DNA of 64,000 nucleotides, taken from the NCBI GenBank assembly GCA_036971615.1, contig JAYKKR010000005.1, forward strand, positions 992,001-1,056,000. The letters run 5' to 3'. Positions within the stretch are counted from its first letter, which is position 1; the number at the start of each line of letters is the position of its first letter. This DNA comes from Amyloporia xantha (Eukaryota; Basidiomycota; Agaricomycetes; Polyporales; Adustoporiaceae). This document shows positions 1 through 12,200 of the stretch, in pieces. The notes under the pieces were generated by a model, which ran no database searches, had not been told where the DNA came from, and was given only the letters and a program-made list of their open reading frames with translations. Position numbers and translations under genes: made by a program.

Positions 1-632
1 CTCCACTATAATGGAGTCGATGAAAGACTTATGAACATCCTTCAGGAGAGCCCAGTCAAAAACATATTCTTCTTCGCCCGTCTCGCTATCATCCACTTTC
101 TTGAAATATTGTGAATAGTGGGCTGGTGATCGTTCCGGTAAGGTAGTGTACTGATTACCAGTTATATTTGAAAAGCTTACGGGCGGTGGTGGCAAGGAGC
201 GCAAATTTAGCTTGGCCAGCTTGAGCTACGACATTTACGATGTCATATAGAACAAGAAATTGGGCTCTTAAATCTGCATCTTTCTTGAGACTATTCTTTA
301 TGGAGCCGTCTTGAACCCCGGCCTCGGCCAACACGCGTAGGGTGTCTCCAATAAGTCTCCAAGCGGATGCCATCATGTACGCATTGTGAATTCTGTGGTA
401 ACCAAAGAATAGACATTTATGCAGCACAGCTACAATACAATAATTCGAGGCAATCACCATACCTGGATGCGACAATAGTTGCGACATAACTAGGGTTCCG
501 TAGCGGATCCGGTGCGGATGTCTGGGATTTACGTGCATTGATCTCGGCTATGATCTTCGCATAGAACAGTTCTCGGTCCTGTAAATCACTTATCTCGTCC
601 AGATTCGCTGAGTTAGACGAAGACCGAGACAT
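1..632 (-). CDS. Conserved hypothetical protein, 3' end beyond the window
   Basis: Three exons read well on the minus strand: 632-463, 392-181 and 95 to beyond position 1. The joins are GT-AG and keep the frame (phases 2 and 1). The protein starts MSRSSSNSANLDEISDLQD, continues through a mostly helical segment (AYMMASAWRLIGDTLRVLAE) and reaches an acidic stretch followed by DWALLKDVHKSFIDSIIVE at the window edge. I see no signal peptide, membrane segment or catalytic motif and do not recognise the family. The start is the first ATG in this frame. It lies just inside the predicted end of the next gene upstream on the same strand, so one of the two models may need changing at 613-632. Confidence 0.6.
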
Positions 633-1067
633 GAGTCTTCAGGAGTCCGGTCATACTGAAACACGAACAGAGCACACCTGCCAGCTGAGAATCCGCTATG
701 TTCAGACATTTTTCAAGTCTGAACGGAGTGCCGAGTGCTTTCTTCGAACGTTCAACAAGATCCTCTATAGCCCGGGATCATGCCCGAGTTGTGAGTGCAA
801 TACAGAAGAAATAGGATATCCGCGCTGACCAGCCAAAAGGTCCAGCTTTTCCCTTCCGCTCATCTTGCCCGCCAGCACAATTTCTCCTGTACCACGAGCA
901 CCATACTTCCCGTTGCGAAGGACAAGAGCGCGGGCCGTCAAGGGTTTATTTCCGTTCTCATCTCGTCTGCTTGCGTTTTTTGCGAACACTTCTCGAGGCC
1001 CGACCGGGACCAGGTCGCGTGAGGAGGACAATATAGGTTTTGCGGGCTTAGTCTTGGTTGGTGGCAT
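613..1067 (-). CDS. Small basic hypothetical protein
   Basis: Exon 1 (1067-830) gives a lysine/arginine-rich protein beginning MPPTKTKPAKPILSSSRD, with a middle part KYGARGTGEIVLAGKMSGRE. A GT-AG intron (829-765) leads to exon 2 (764-613), which ends at a TAA after about 130 residues in all. Exon 1 is long, clearly basic and preceded by a suitable upstream region, so it is probably real. Exon 2 is weaker: it overlaps the start of the downstream gene by 20 bases and its last residues look like non-coding sequence. No known domain is recognised. Confidence 0.4.
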
Positions 1068-1511
1068 CGTTTAGGCGAATGCAGCCGCCAAGCAGGCGGC
1101 GTGGAGGGGCAAGATAAATCAAGAGACAAGAAGAAGACGCGCAGATATTGGCAGAGTCGGTGTTGGACGAATTGGGCGAAATGGGCGCTTGATCACGTGT
1201 GGTCTTCCATTGATCTGATCGGCCATCATCCCGCCCAAACCGTTTGTCCGTCTGCAGCCATCACCAGTCTACAGTCTTCATCGCCATAACTACTCTGCTC
1301 CTTCGTCTTATTTTCATTCCAACCGCTCGTACAACATAAGACTGACCTCAGGCGACCGCTTTCTGTATGCAATTGTCCTACTTTACTCCAGAGACTCGGT
1401 TGTAATAAACATTCGTTCGCCCATCATTGGAGCGAGCAGATGAAACCTATCCGATGTCACTGTGGCTGTGTTCAAGCCGGCGCCGATACTATAAAGCCTG
1501 ATGCCCGACGA
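1068..1511. promoter_or_regulatory. Divergent promoter region
   Basis: This 444-base space separates a minus-strand gene (start 1067) from a plus-strand gene (start 1512). A TATAAA box is visible on the plus strand at 1490-1495. It lies only about 20 bases before the chosen ATG, so transcription may start very close to the ATG. No other element is assigned. Confidence 0.4.
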
Positions 1512-3892
1512 ATGGCAGTCTTTGGTCGCCCCCACGGCCATCGACGACTCTCGACGACGTTCGCCTTCTTCCCTCTGCAGGGCAGAGCCTTTTTACTGCT
1601 TTCTTCAAGACCCTCTTTGTTTTGTCGGCCTTGATGGCTGCGTTTAATGTTTCGCGTAAGTCTTATTCACTACTCGCCGGGTCGTCTGGTCGCATCTCAT
1701 CTGGTTGTGCATTGTCTAGTTGATGACAGCTCGCCTCTGATATCTTACTCGCCTTCTAATGCATGGCTTGACACACCTGCTAACGACACGCTATCTAAAT
1801 TCTACGCCTCTGAATCGCTGCATACGACTTCTCTCGATGGTGCTACAGCGCAGCTGACGTTCAATGGCACGGGTGTCTGGTTCTATGGTGGCCTCAGACC
1901 GCATTACGGCTCTTACACATTCCTGGTTGACGGTGTCAAAGTCCTTCAAGCTGATGCCGACGCTGCCGATCCCGAGCTTGGACGCCTTCTGGCTGGTATA
2001 TCAGGTTTGAAAATGGGACAACATACTGTTCAGTTAAAGAACGCCGGCACTGGTCCTATTGACTTGGATTCTGCGATCTTTGAGACGACCGTGGGCACAG
2101 CTGGGTATGTCCTATACCGTTTGTCACTGCAGACGGCAGCACCTGTGTGTTCTACATGGTCTACTGCTGTGAATATTGTAGACGCATTTCTCGGTCGCAT
2201 AATCATGATGGGAACAAAGACGTCTATGTATGAGTGGTCGAGTTACATATTGCAACCAACAGTAGTCCACATAAGTCGAGCACCACAGTGAAGCCGTCTG
2301 CAGTGAACCAGAACCTAAGTGACTAATTTGTCGCAGAGGATCTGTCACGGATACCACGATCGACGATACGAATACAAAGATCAAATATGAACCCTCTCCT
2401 TCGGACTGGGCGTTGGACTCCAATTCCGCTTTTTTCAACAATAGCCTGCAGTAAGTTCTGCAGTGCCGCTCATCATCACCGTAGCTCAAGGGTCTTTCCC
2501 AGCTTCTCTGAGACCGAAGGTGCTCAGGCATCCCTCTCGTTCTCTGGGGACGCCGTGGCATTGTACGGAACTGTATCACCACAGCATGCCAATTACATTA
2601 TCACTTTGGATGGTCAGGTCTCGCAACAGCTCGATGCCAGCGATGTCCGAGAGCTTCATTCACAGGTACGTTATTTAACAGTACGTAGTTGATCTAAACT
2701 GACAACTAGTTCTAGACACTCCTGGTATGTGGTGCACACTAGCTATTCACCTAGACATGTTGACCTGACGGCATATGCATCCTAGTATTTCGCGCAAGAC
2801 TTGGGTTCAAGCGAGCACACTCTAGTTATAACTGGAAACCCCGGCAAGGACACAGGGAAATATGTCGACATCGACTTCGTCAAGGTTTACAGTACATCTA
2901 TTGACCACGACAACGACTCTGTGGCTTCTAGTTCGCGCAAGGACTCTAGTACGGCGACTTCCGCTACTACTTCTAAGAGCAGTTCGAGCGCCACAGGTTC
3001 CACCACCGCGAGCAGCGGATCCAGCGCTGCAACGGCCACGAGCATGAGCATGAGCCCTGCTATTGCGAACTATGCCACAAGCATGGGCTCAACTGCTGAT
3101 GCTACCTCCACTGGCATGGCCAACCCATCGTCTGTCAACAAGTGTGTTTCGGTTCTCTTCGCGCCAGCGTAATGTACTGATCATGACGAGCAGCGCTGTA
3201 GCTGGCAACGCGTCTCGTCTATCGAGCGGCGCGGTGGCCGGGATCGTGATCGGTAGTCTCCTCGGCCTCCTCGGCCTCCTTGTCCTACTGTTCTTCCTCT
3301 TACGACGCAGACGCGGCAGCGCCCAGGTCATCTCCACATCTAGTTCCAGTAATCCCACGGACCCATCGCCTGTACTCCCAATGCAGCAGGAACCAGATCT
3401 TGAAGCTGCGTACGGCTACGACTCACCCAATTCAATCGACAAGCAGATCCAGATGCGTCAGGCGGAAGCACAGGTTTACGCGGAATTGGATGCGATGGGG
3501 AAGCGGGTCTCGAGTACGACGAGGGGCACACGCTGGTCGCAGGCCTCGTACGACTCGTCATCCACTTTGAAACACACCGAGCCGCCGCTGCCAAAGTGGG
3601 ACACCTCCGGACCTGTACCCACACTGGTACTCGCAGATCGTGACAGTATGCACACCAGGAACGGGTCACAGACGTCGACGGTCGTGAACGAAGAGGTGCG
3701 ACAGGGAGTATCTGAAGTGATATTGCGCCCGTCATATCTGTCAGATGGTCCTAAGGTGCGTTGGATAGGTTGACATCGGATGTGGAGTGACGCTTGCTGT
3801 ACTGATTGTTACCTCCACAGAGTGCCCCGGTAAGGCCACCCAGACCACCGAGTCTAGCTTTTAGTGTCACACATTACTATTTCGAGGCTTAG
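1512..3892 (+). CDS. Single-pass membrane protein with two jelly-roll-like ectodomains
   Basis: The model has nine exons: 1512-1524, 1581-1655, 1720-2104, 2337-2450, 2485-2665, 2716-2724, 2786-3141, 3194-3755 and 3821-3892. It gives about 588 residues. The first 30 form a signal peptide (LFTAFFKTLFVLSALMAAF). Two similar extracellular units follow, each opening with a DDSSPLI/YEPSPSDW-type segment and a GTGVWFYGG or GDAVALYG strand, as in the galactose-binding-like domains common in agaricomycetes. After a Ser/Thr/Ala-rich stalk comes a GAVAGIVIGSLLG membrane helix, an arginine-rich stop and a tail of about 190 residues. The 9-base exon supplies TLL. If the first intron (1525-1580, weak donor gtcgcc) is not used, translation would start at 1634 without a signal peptide. 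The role is unknown; surface sensing or adhesion is a guess. Confidence 0.75.
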
Positions 3893-4887
3893 TCGAGGCT
3901 GCCGATGTGATTCCTGTCTGAGTTTCATCATTATACATTGTCCATGTCATGTTCCGTGGGGTGGGAACACACTGCCTTGCAACTCGTCCATCCTCTACTG
4001 TGAGGGAATAGGGTTGCCAGTGAAGCCATGCAGAGGCCGCCTGAGTTGTTCACCGTGCCCGGTGGCTCACGCCTGAACAGCCTACTTCGTGATAATTATT
4101 TGCGTCTCTTTTCCACGCCGGGTACGATGATGAGCAGTCAAAGATAAAAATAAAGCGATGGATGGGCGGTAAGGTCCACGCGGGTGACTGCAACATGTTC
4201 TCATGCTGTACCATTGAGGCCATGCACTATCAGGTAACTGCCAACCAGATGCAGCAGCTCGTATTCCTCGGGACCCTCGGACGTCGTGGCAGACTCGTTG
4301 CGTACCTAGATGGAGAATGCCCAGGCTAAGACGATCCGGCCGCGATGACAACCGTATCCTATGCGGTGGATTCACAGATTTCTGATTCAGCGGGGAATTG
4401 TGCCGCGACCTAGCTATATAATGCTGCTGTGATAATTGTTGTGGATGGCAGCTTGGTAGGGAAGTTGTAAAGGGTAACAATTGTACATGTTCCCTTCATT
4501 GTTCAATTGCAAGTTGTAGTTGATCGAAGAGGGGAATAAATGTAAACAGTGAAGTGACGATCTCGATCACATCCCCATTGTTGTCTACGCGACAGTGACG
4601 CCGTGACGCACGGTCCCGGTCACACGCTATATCACAGCACCTGAACTCGGTTACCTTTCCTCACAGTTGCGTGCACTCTTTCTTTCCCCCATTTCCAATT
4701 CTTTTCTGTTGGTCGAGTTGAGCTCGCTGGAACCACCGGTTCTTGTCTCGTTCTACCGCTTGTTCGGAGCAAGTCTCCCCCCTGTCCTCTGTAGAACTCC
4801 TGGTCCCTAAGGAGAACGGCGTGCAGTGTTTCCTCTTGATTCTTCAGCCTCTCCAACGCACCTAGCCTCCCCTTCAACTCGTACAAG
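3893..4887. other. Intergenic, no gene seen
   Basis: About 1 kb with only short open frames that lack splice support or recognisable protein. The last 250 bases are pyrimidine-rich and probably hold the promoter and 5' leader of the DUF7727 gene. Confidence 0.5.
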
Positions 4888-5546
4888 ATGGGCAATTTGA
4901 TTTGGCACGAATGGGCTCGATATGTGACCATTGCTGCTAGTCTTTGTGAGTGGCTTCCGTCAACTGCACGAATTATAGATGATATTGAGTTTGTTCGGCC
5001 ACTCAGACACCATTTGGGCTAGTTTCTGGGGCTTTTATTACCGGAAGTTCTTCTGGGACTTCATTGGTGGTACTCTTCGTGATCCTGGAGGGCTCCAGTG
5101 AGCCTCATTTTCTCCTGTGCTATAACCAGGTTGACCAACAAATCTGTACTCGCACCGCACAGACCTTCTCCGAATATCTCATTCTTCATCACGATTATCG
5201 TCAAGTTTCCGATCATCCAGATTTTCGCTATGCTCTCCGGGGTCATGATAGTCGCCCTCGAATATCCACTGCCCTTCCTGAAAGGAACTGCTATACAGCG
5301 CAGTTTCGTTGTCAGGATTGTCGCGTTGATAGCGCAAGCCTTTCTTTGCGTGCTGTTCTATCAGGTATGCATGTGTTATCTCCTTGAGCTGCTGATAATA
5401 GATCACTCATATTTTGTATCGCGATACAGGGAACAAATGCAGCGCTGTACTCAATGATTGCTGCGATAGGCTATACACGCGCTATGGTGCTTGGGGAGAC
5501 GCTAGAAGAAGCCAAAAATAATAGAGGAAGAGGCGGGCGCGCCTAA
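4888..5546 (+). CDS. DUF7727-type small integral membrane protein
   Basis: Four exons (4888-4945, 5007-5097, 5130-5364, 5430-5546) give 166 residues with all phases consistent. The start MGNLIWHEWARYVTIAASL and the phrases GFYYRKFFWDFIGG and LRDPGGLQ match, from memory, a widely conserved fungal membrane protein family (DUF7727). Hydrophobic segments are seen around residues 10-30, 75-100 and 110-130, followed by the polar tail ETLEEAKNNRGRGGRA. The family has no assigned biochemical function. It stands alone, with about 1 kb before it and 640 bases after it. Confidence 0.8.
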
Positions 5547-6183
5547 CACTTCCGCTAGTCGGAGGACAGCTTCCCCGCAAGTCGGGCTGGATCATCTGCT
5601 GCAGACCACGTTCTTTTCTCATCACGTTCATTATGCCACTCCTTTTAGAGCTTTCACCGACATGCACACCTGTTTCGGCTCGTCCCTGGGAACTTGTCAT
5701 CTTCGATGTTTGGTGAACCACGCATATACCGCATTCGTTTTCTCTGTATCCCTTTGATTTAGATTGCTCTTTTCTTCGTCGCACTGCATACTGTTTCGCC
5801 ACCTGTACTGCTAGGTTATCATTGCCACTGTCGACCTGTGGTCGAATGTTATCTGTTGTCTTATTGTCATCCTGCTTGAGTTCTGCTTGATTTTACAATA
5901 TTCTGATGCTGCTCCTGAGGTCCGCCGCGGCGATCGGAGCGCGCCCACCGCACGATCATATTCGTGACAAGTCTGCGAGTGTGCAAGTGCAACATTCATT
6001 TTCGAGCTGTACAGTAGTCCAATCCGGGAGATCAGCCTGCGTGAACACCTTCATCCGATCCGCTCAAACAGCGACTTTATACCAGGCCTTCTAGATCTTT
6101 GAGTCAGACGCGTACGACAGACAACAATTTACAGGCTAACTCATACCCACTCGACTGCACCAACAACCGTCCGCCCCGAGAGT
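5547..6183. other. Intergenic, no gene seen
   Basis: Probable 3' untranslated region of the DUF7727 gene followed by the promoter of the Ap4A phosphorylase gene. The open frames here are short and have no family signal. Confidence 0.5.
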
Positions 6184-7499
6184 ATGCCTCAGACTCCTTC
6201 GGAAATCATCTCTAAACTGCCCGAGAGCTTTGAAAAAGCACGAGAGTCCGGGGATTTGCTTTTCTTTCCATCAACAGTGCATCAATACGTCGAGCATAAC
6301 GTTGAGGTGAGTACGGCTGATCTGCGATTGTGCGTTAAACTTTACGACGCAGGCGGTATCTTAGTTCGAGATAAGACTATGTCCTGCGCTCCAGAAGAAG
6401 CCCGCATTGCCAACACCGCACTTTGAGACTGCTGTTCAGCTACAGCTCAAGAAGCCTGACCCGTTCGCCCCGCCCTACGTCCCGAACCTGTACTTAGGCG
6501 AGCTGCGAGATGAGGAGGAGGGTGCGGAATATGTCATCCTGGTTCGTGTGTTGTGATCTCGAGATGGAAATTTATTGAATGGTGCCCGTCGTAACAACAG
6601 TTCAACAAGTATTCGGTGGTGCCGCACCATTTCCTGATGATAACGAAAGGTCAGCGTTCTGGTTGCTTGGATCTCGAATGTGCTGATACATCATTCTGGT
6701 CGCCTAGACTATCAATCCCAGACATCACCACTACAACCTGCAGATCTTGTGCAGGTGTTTAAACTGCTTGTCGCTGCCCAGAGAGCAGGCAGACGCTTCT
6801 TTGCCTTCTATAATTGTTTGTGATTCTCTTCGACCGGTGGTTGCCTTGAAGACGCACTGATCTTAGCGACATGCAGGTGGTGATTTGAGTGGTGCCAGCC
6901 AGCCGCACAAGCACCTACAACTGATTCCGATCGAGGACGATGGCCCTCCAGTTGAGAAATTAGCAAGAGCTACCAAGATAGATTACCCAGGTAGGTGTGT
7001 TCTGCCTGATGTTTTGACCGTGTTAAATAACCGGTGTGTAGATCGACCGTTTGCTCTCACCCCATTACCCTACGCCAACCACGTCCGCCGCCTACCCGCC
7101 CACCTACCTTCAGCGTCATACGACGACCTCGAGCGCACCTTGGCAGACGGCTTCCTCGCTCTGCTGGACCTCGTAGTGTCTACTGTGCGGCACGATCCGG
7201 ATTATCCTGCCGGCACACCATCTTATAACTTTGTGCTCACTCTCGAACACATGCATCTCATCCCTCGAAAAAAAGAAAATCATGTGCTGAGCGAGACCGG
7301 CGAATCGTTAAGCGTGAATGCACTCGGGTTTGCGGGACTGTTGCTCGTCAAGAGCGAGCGTGAGCTGGAGGCGGTTAAAACCGAAGGCATTGGGAAGATT
7401 TTAAGAGATGTCGGGTTGGAGAGCGTACACGATTTACTCGTGAACGAGGAGGTGGAAGATGCGATGAATTCAGTGCAGCCTAATCAGTTGGCATCATGA
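6184..7499 (+). CDS. Ap4A phosphorylase (ATP adenylyltransferase), APA1/APA2 family
   Basis: Six exons (6184-6306, 6365-6541, 6601-6649, 6708-6815, 6877-6990, 7042-7499) give 342 residues, normal for the family. The enzyme splits diadenosine tetraphosphate with phosphate into ATP and ADP in the cytosol. It belongs to the HIT-like nucleotidyl transferases. The N-terminal half has the expected DPFAPPYVPNLYLGEL and NKYSVVPHHFLMIT blocks. The active-site triad is seen as GASQPHKHLQLIP, preceded by FFAFYNCGDLSG, whose cysteine codon is split by an intron. The C-terminal domain contains YNFVLTLEHMHLIPR and SVNALGFAGLLLVKS. Every conserved region is intact, so it should be active. Confidence 0.93.
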
Positions 7500-9206
7500 A
7501 AGACCATTGACATAGAACAGTATTATACGTATCATTGTTCAGACCAAGCATAAAATGGCATTCAGAATACCGCCTTTACTACTACTCCAGCTACACAAAA
7601 CCTCGATCGGCGTCCTATGCATCCCGAATGCGCGCATGATGATTCAACATTACGTAGAAATCCGCTTGAAATAGATTGAGGTTAAGTGACCTTCGGCTAA
7701 CAAAGCACGAAACCAGGCGTATTCGTACCGCAGAACGAATATTTCATTCGATCTACGATGATCCAACAAGAGTCCCACCCGAACAGACGTACGACGTTGA
7801 ATACGCAATTTTGACACAAGTATGCTTCGCGCTTCTCGTCAATTTGCTGGAAGACGGTCACTCCTATCACCGGGCACAACAGTACTATCGGCTGAAGAAT
7901 GGTAGCGAGGTGATGTGAATGCAATCCACCTTTGTAGACGAAACTTAAACCACAAGACGCGACAATTGGCAATCTGTGAAGAATTCAACACAATTTACAA
8001 GTTTTAATCAGGAATAAGAATTCGCACTCGCAGGTCGTGATATCTGATTTATCTGAGTCGGGGATCTGTAGATGCCAAAAAGATACCTGAAGCTGGATGC
8101 TCAAAACCAAGTATACTCGCTCCAGTCGGTCGACTTGAAAGCGTCAGGGCGGCACACCGAAGTGCATCTTCCTTTGAAATAGTACGTGTAATATCTGTGA
8201 TCGTGGACATCTGCACATTCTGGCTGGAAATTATCCAGAACGTAACATTGGTACATGCTGTCATCCCGGCCATTGAAAAAATATCAGTCATGTCTGTTCC
8301 GTCAAGCGAACAACGTAGACCCACAATCGCATTTGTCTAGTCTGCTTGCGAGCATTATATTCAACAAGACACGTGGTCATTTGCAAATATCATAGGATGA
8401 CTGCCCAATGACCACGGACGCGCAGCAAATAGCGACCAATGTATGTCGCCTCATTCAAATTCTCAACTGAAGTCCAAGTCTGGTATGCGGCATTGTATAA
8501 GTAGATAGCTTGCGGTGTGCTCAGTGCTGATATCAATGGGACTTTGATAGACATGATGCATGATCAGCGCTGCGTCCGATGCATCACGCAGATAGACACT
8601 CACCCAATATGATAATTCAGATAGAGAGAAGCACTCACAATAATCCGGACCAAACGTCGGCTTGTCCCGTTAGGACAACTCCAGCTCCGTCGAGGGATGT
8701 GCAGCGATAGTGACCGCGTCCTGCTTACTTGGGTTGGAGCTGGCTCGGGCCGGAGGTAGTCAAAATGTTGAACTGAGTGGCAATGCAATGCCGATAGTCA
8801 ACCGATAGTAGTTCCAATATCGAAAGCGAGTACAGTGTGTGCCGTTCTTCCGCCCAATCCCACCGCACAAATCTGACTTTGTGGAGAGGACGCATCTATG
8901 CATGCCCTCGTTTCTGTCACGGAGAGAGGGCGACCGGTCGCCGAAGCTGGGAAGTAAAGAATATCGACAGACTTGTGATAGCCGAGCGACAGAAGTCGCA
9001 TCGTGAAATGTAGTCCATGCTAATTCGAGGCGCTTGTCGTAGAATGGTGGAAAGAGCTCTTCTGCAGTAGCAGTATAAAGCAGACATCGCAGTCTTCCGG
9101 AATGTGAGCCGGAATCTGGACGTTCACACACGGCAGCTTACGTAAGCCCAAGAGGTTGCAGCGCAGCTCTTCTCCGCACTTGCAGCCTGCCGTCCCCACC
9201 ACCATC
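7500..9206. other. Intergenic, no confident gene
   Basis: About 1.7 kb with several open frames of 60-120 codons on both strands. Most lack an ATG start and none shows a family motif or convincing splice set. A minus-strand stretch near 8800-9130 is open in two frames and could be an exon or a decayed gene, but I cannot name it. The last 150 bases probably contain the Mga2-like promoter. Confidence 0.4.
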
Positions 9207-12200
9207 ATGTCCTCTTCATCTACGACGGCCTGCTCGAGGTCGCCTTCCCCATCGCCTGCAACGCCCGAGTCCACAGATGGTCTTGATCCTGTGTTGAACC
9301 AGGAACATCTGTCGGCTTGGTGCAATTCTCTATCACCTGTGTCGAGTTATCTCGGAGACGAATCTCGACTGTCGGAAATTTCCAAGACAGACATACCTCA
9401 GATACTTGAGCTCGAGGATCTACTTCAGGACGGCATATTTCAGAAGTAAGTTGGACTTAGTTTGTGCTCATGGTTCTCATGTTGATATATCTCATTGCAC
9501 TGTTCGTCGGGTTCCTTACAGTGTCAATGCGCCGTTACCTGAAGGACACGTTGTGGCCGACCCACATTCACTATCCAAACTATCTCTGTCATCTACTTTT
9601 GACTCTAGTAATCTACTCTCTCGAACCCATGTCACCGTCTCGCCGACAAAACCTGTCCCGCCGCCGCCTTCGCAGCCCCGACCAGACCCTTCTCTCACGT
9701 CACAGCAGGTGGTTTATCCTCCGAAAGAAGCATGCTACAAGTATGTTCACTTGACCAGGTCTTATCTTTTGTCCGCAGATTGATGTCTGCTTAGCCTTCC
9801 TATCATGATACCGAGTATCCCTGAGGGCGGAACCAAATCTAGAGTCGAGACCCAAGTTCGCTTGACTATTGACTTGGCTCACGCTAGTGCATCCTCAGGC
9901 GAGCCGTTGAAGTATGACAGAGTTGGCAGCTGGAAATGGTTGCGACTACCTCGAGGGACTTCCACAAAGAAGAGGACACGTAAGGAAGGCAAAGTCGGTA
10001 AGTCGACAGATACATTTATACGTAGACATTGTTAAATTCTGCCGATCAGATGCGCCGCCGGAAGACACTCTTTACCTGACTGCGGAAGTGACGTGCTCAT
10101 CCGCGCCCCATACGCGAGTAACTTGTTGTTCAAGTTGTCAAGCAAGAGAGGTGCGCTCATGCGTTCGCCTTACTTATCTCTGCTTATTTACTCGTCCGTA
10201 TTAGGCTAAGCGTGTTGCCAGGAAGATTGCAGCTCGCGTTAGACCAGCTCGCTCAGACACAGAATCGCAAGACGAGGCACCTGTTATACCTGGGAGGGGA
10301 AAACATGAAGATGGCTCCAACATCGTTCAATTCAATTGTCCAGAAGTCCTTGACTTCTCCGCTGGCTCTGTCGTGCTTCCTTTACGTATCACTTGCTACT
10401 GTCGACATCATCGAGAGAGGGTGGGCTTCCACGTCCACTTCAAGATGTTGGATTACGCCGGTCGCATCGTCGGGACAGGGATAACGAGGCCAGTTATGAT
10501 TACCGATGATCACAAGACCACAGGTGCGAATGCGCAGAAGATGGGCCATTCGAATCATAATGGAGAAGCCACGCAAAGTCCAGAGTGGTCTTTAGGTGCC
10601 GTTAGCGAATCACAGGATGCTACATTTTCTGCGAAGCGCAAGAAGACTCGCAATGACAACGGGTCGGAGCGCACGAAGAAGCGGACCAAGCCGTACGATA
10701 TCGGCCAAAGTGGCAGGACCGTCCGTAGGGGCAGCAGCGGCAGTGTAGACTCACCTTCCAATACGGCCTCCGTCGTAGGTACCAGATCGTCGTCCCCGCT
10801 ACATAGCTTCCTGCAGAGCCCTACTTCAACATTCAAGCCAGTCGTTCAAGGATCATCAGATACGCCAGACAATGCTATCCCTCAAGGCGTCTCTGATGCG
10901 CTTCCCTCGGCTTTCGACTTTTCCTCCCCTATTGCTGACCAGATGCCACGAGTGAATTTTGACACCGACATTACCATGGCCCAGCAATTCGATTCAGAAG
11001 TCATGTCGTTACAACAGTTGGCAAACTCCTACCTCCCCACTTCTCCCTCTTCACCCATGCCGATGTCGTTAAATCCTGCACACACCCTCAACGTACTTAC
11101 AGCACCGGCACCGTTCTTGCTCTTTGGCCAGAACCCTCCGCCTCCCATTTCCGGTCTTCCTTTACCTAAGATCCACCGCTTGATTCCGTCATCGGGACCT
11201 ACTTACGGTGGCATTGAGGTGACCGTATTGGGCTCCAACTTCCATCCATCAATGCAGTTGACCTGCACATTTGGAGGTACGCCGGCGAGCTCTACGCAGC
11301 GATGGAGTGACAATACACTTGTATGTGTGTTACCGCCGAGCACCAATCCGGGTGTCGTGACGGTGTGGTTCGAGGGCGTTCAGAAGGAGGAAGACGGTGC
11401 TCCCCCCTGCATTTTCACGTATACTGACGAGACTGACAAGGCTTTGTACGTTCTCTTGGCTGTATTTACATGCTCTGTTACTCATCGCCTATTCTAGGAT
11501 GGAGCTTGCTCTTCAAGTTGTTGGTCTGAAGATGACAGGCAAAATCGAGGACGCTAGAAATGTTGCCATGCGCATTGTCGGTAATACCGAACCGAGCGAC
11601 GGGAGTGGGATGGGCACAAGTGGTGCCATGCAACTAGCCATTACAGTCGGTGCTTCTCTAGATTTCCGCCGTCTCCTGCTGAGTCGTGCAGGCAACAATG
11701 GAGACTTCGAGACTGTCCTGATAGACTTCCTCTCCCTTCTCGATGTCTCAATAGACAGGCCGACCTTGTCCTTATCGGCGTCGATCTCTCACCAGACCGC
11801 CAGTGGACAAACCCTCCTGCACTTAGCTACTATGGCGAAGTTCCCAGCTCTTGTGGATTTCTTGATCAGCCATGAGGTCGATATCGACGCGCGCGACAAG
11901 AACGGCTGCACTGCACTATTCCTTGCAGCCGTAGTGAGGTCCTGGGAATGTGCCCGGGTTCTCGTCAGAGCCGGCGCCGCCCTAGATATTGTCAACAGTT
12001 TGGGAAAAACACCGGTTGAGGCTGCTCCTGCTGGATTCTTCGACTTCGTTTCATCCGACTCCACCTCGTCTGAGCGTGATTACAAGACGAACGATGAAGA
12101 TGAAGCTGCATTGGGTGATGCGGAGGACGACTCCGCGGATGAAGCGGAGAGTAGGATTCTTGCCCGACGTCATGCTGACCGCAGGTCAACCCTGCGAAAG

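Noticed and set aside
4058..4080. GGTGGCTCACGCCTG resembling the start of a primate Alu
   Set aside because: Only about 15 bases match and the flanks do not continue; chance similarity in fungal DNA.
8049..9131. Minus-strand gene of several exons
   Set aside because: Frames lack ATG starts and family motifs, and splice joins were arbitrary.
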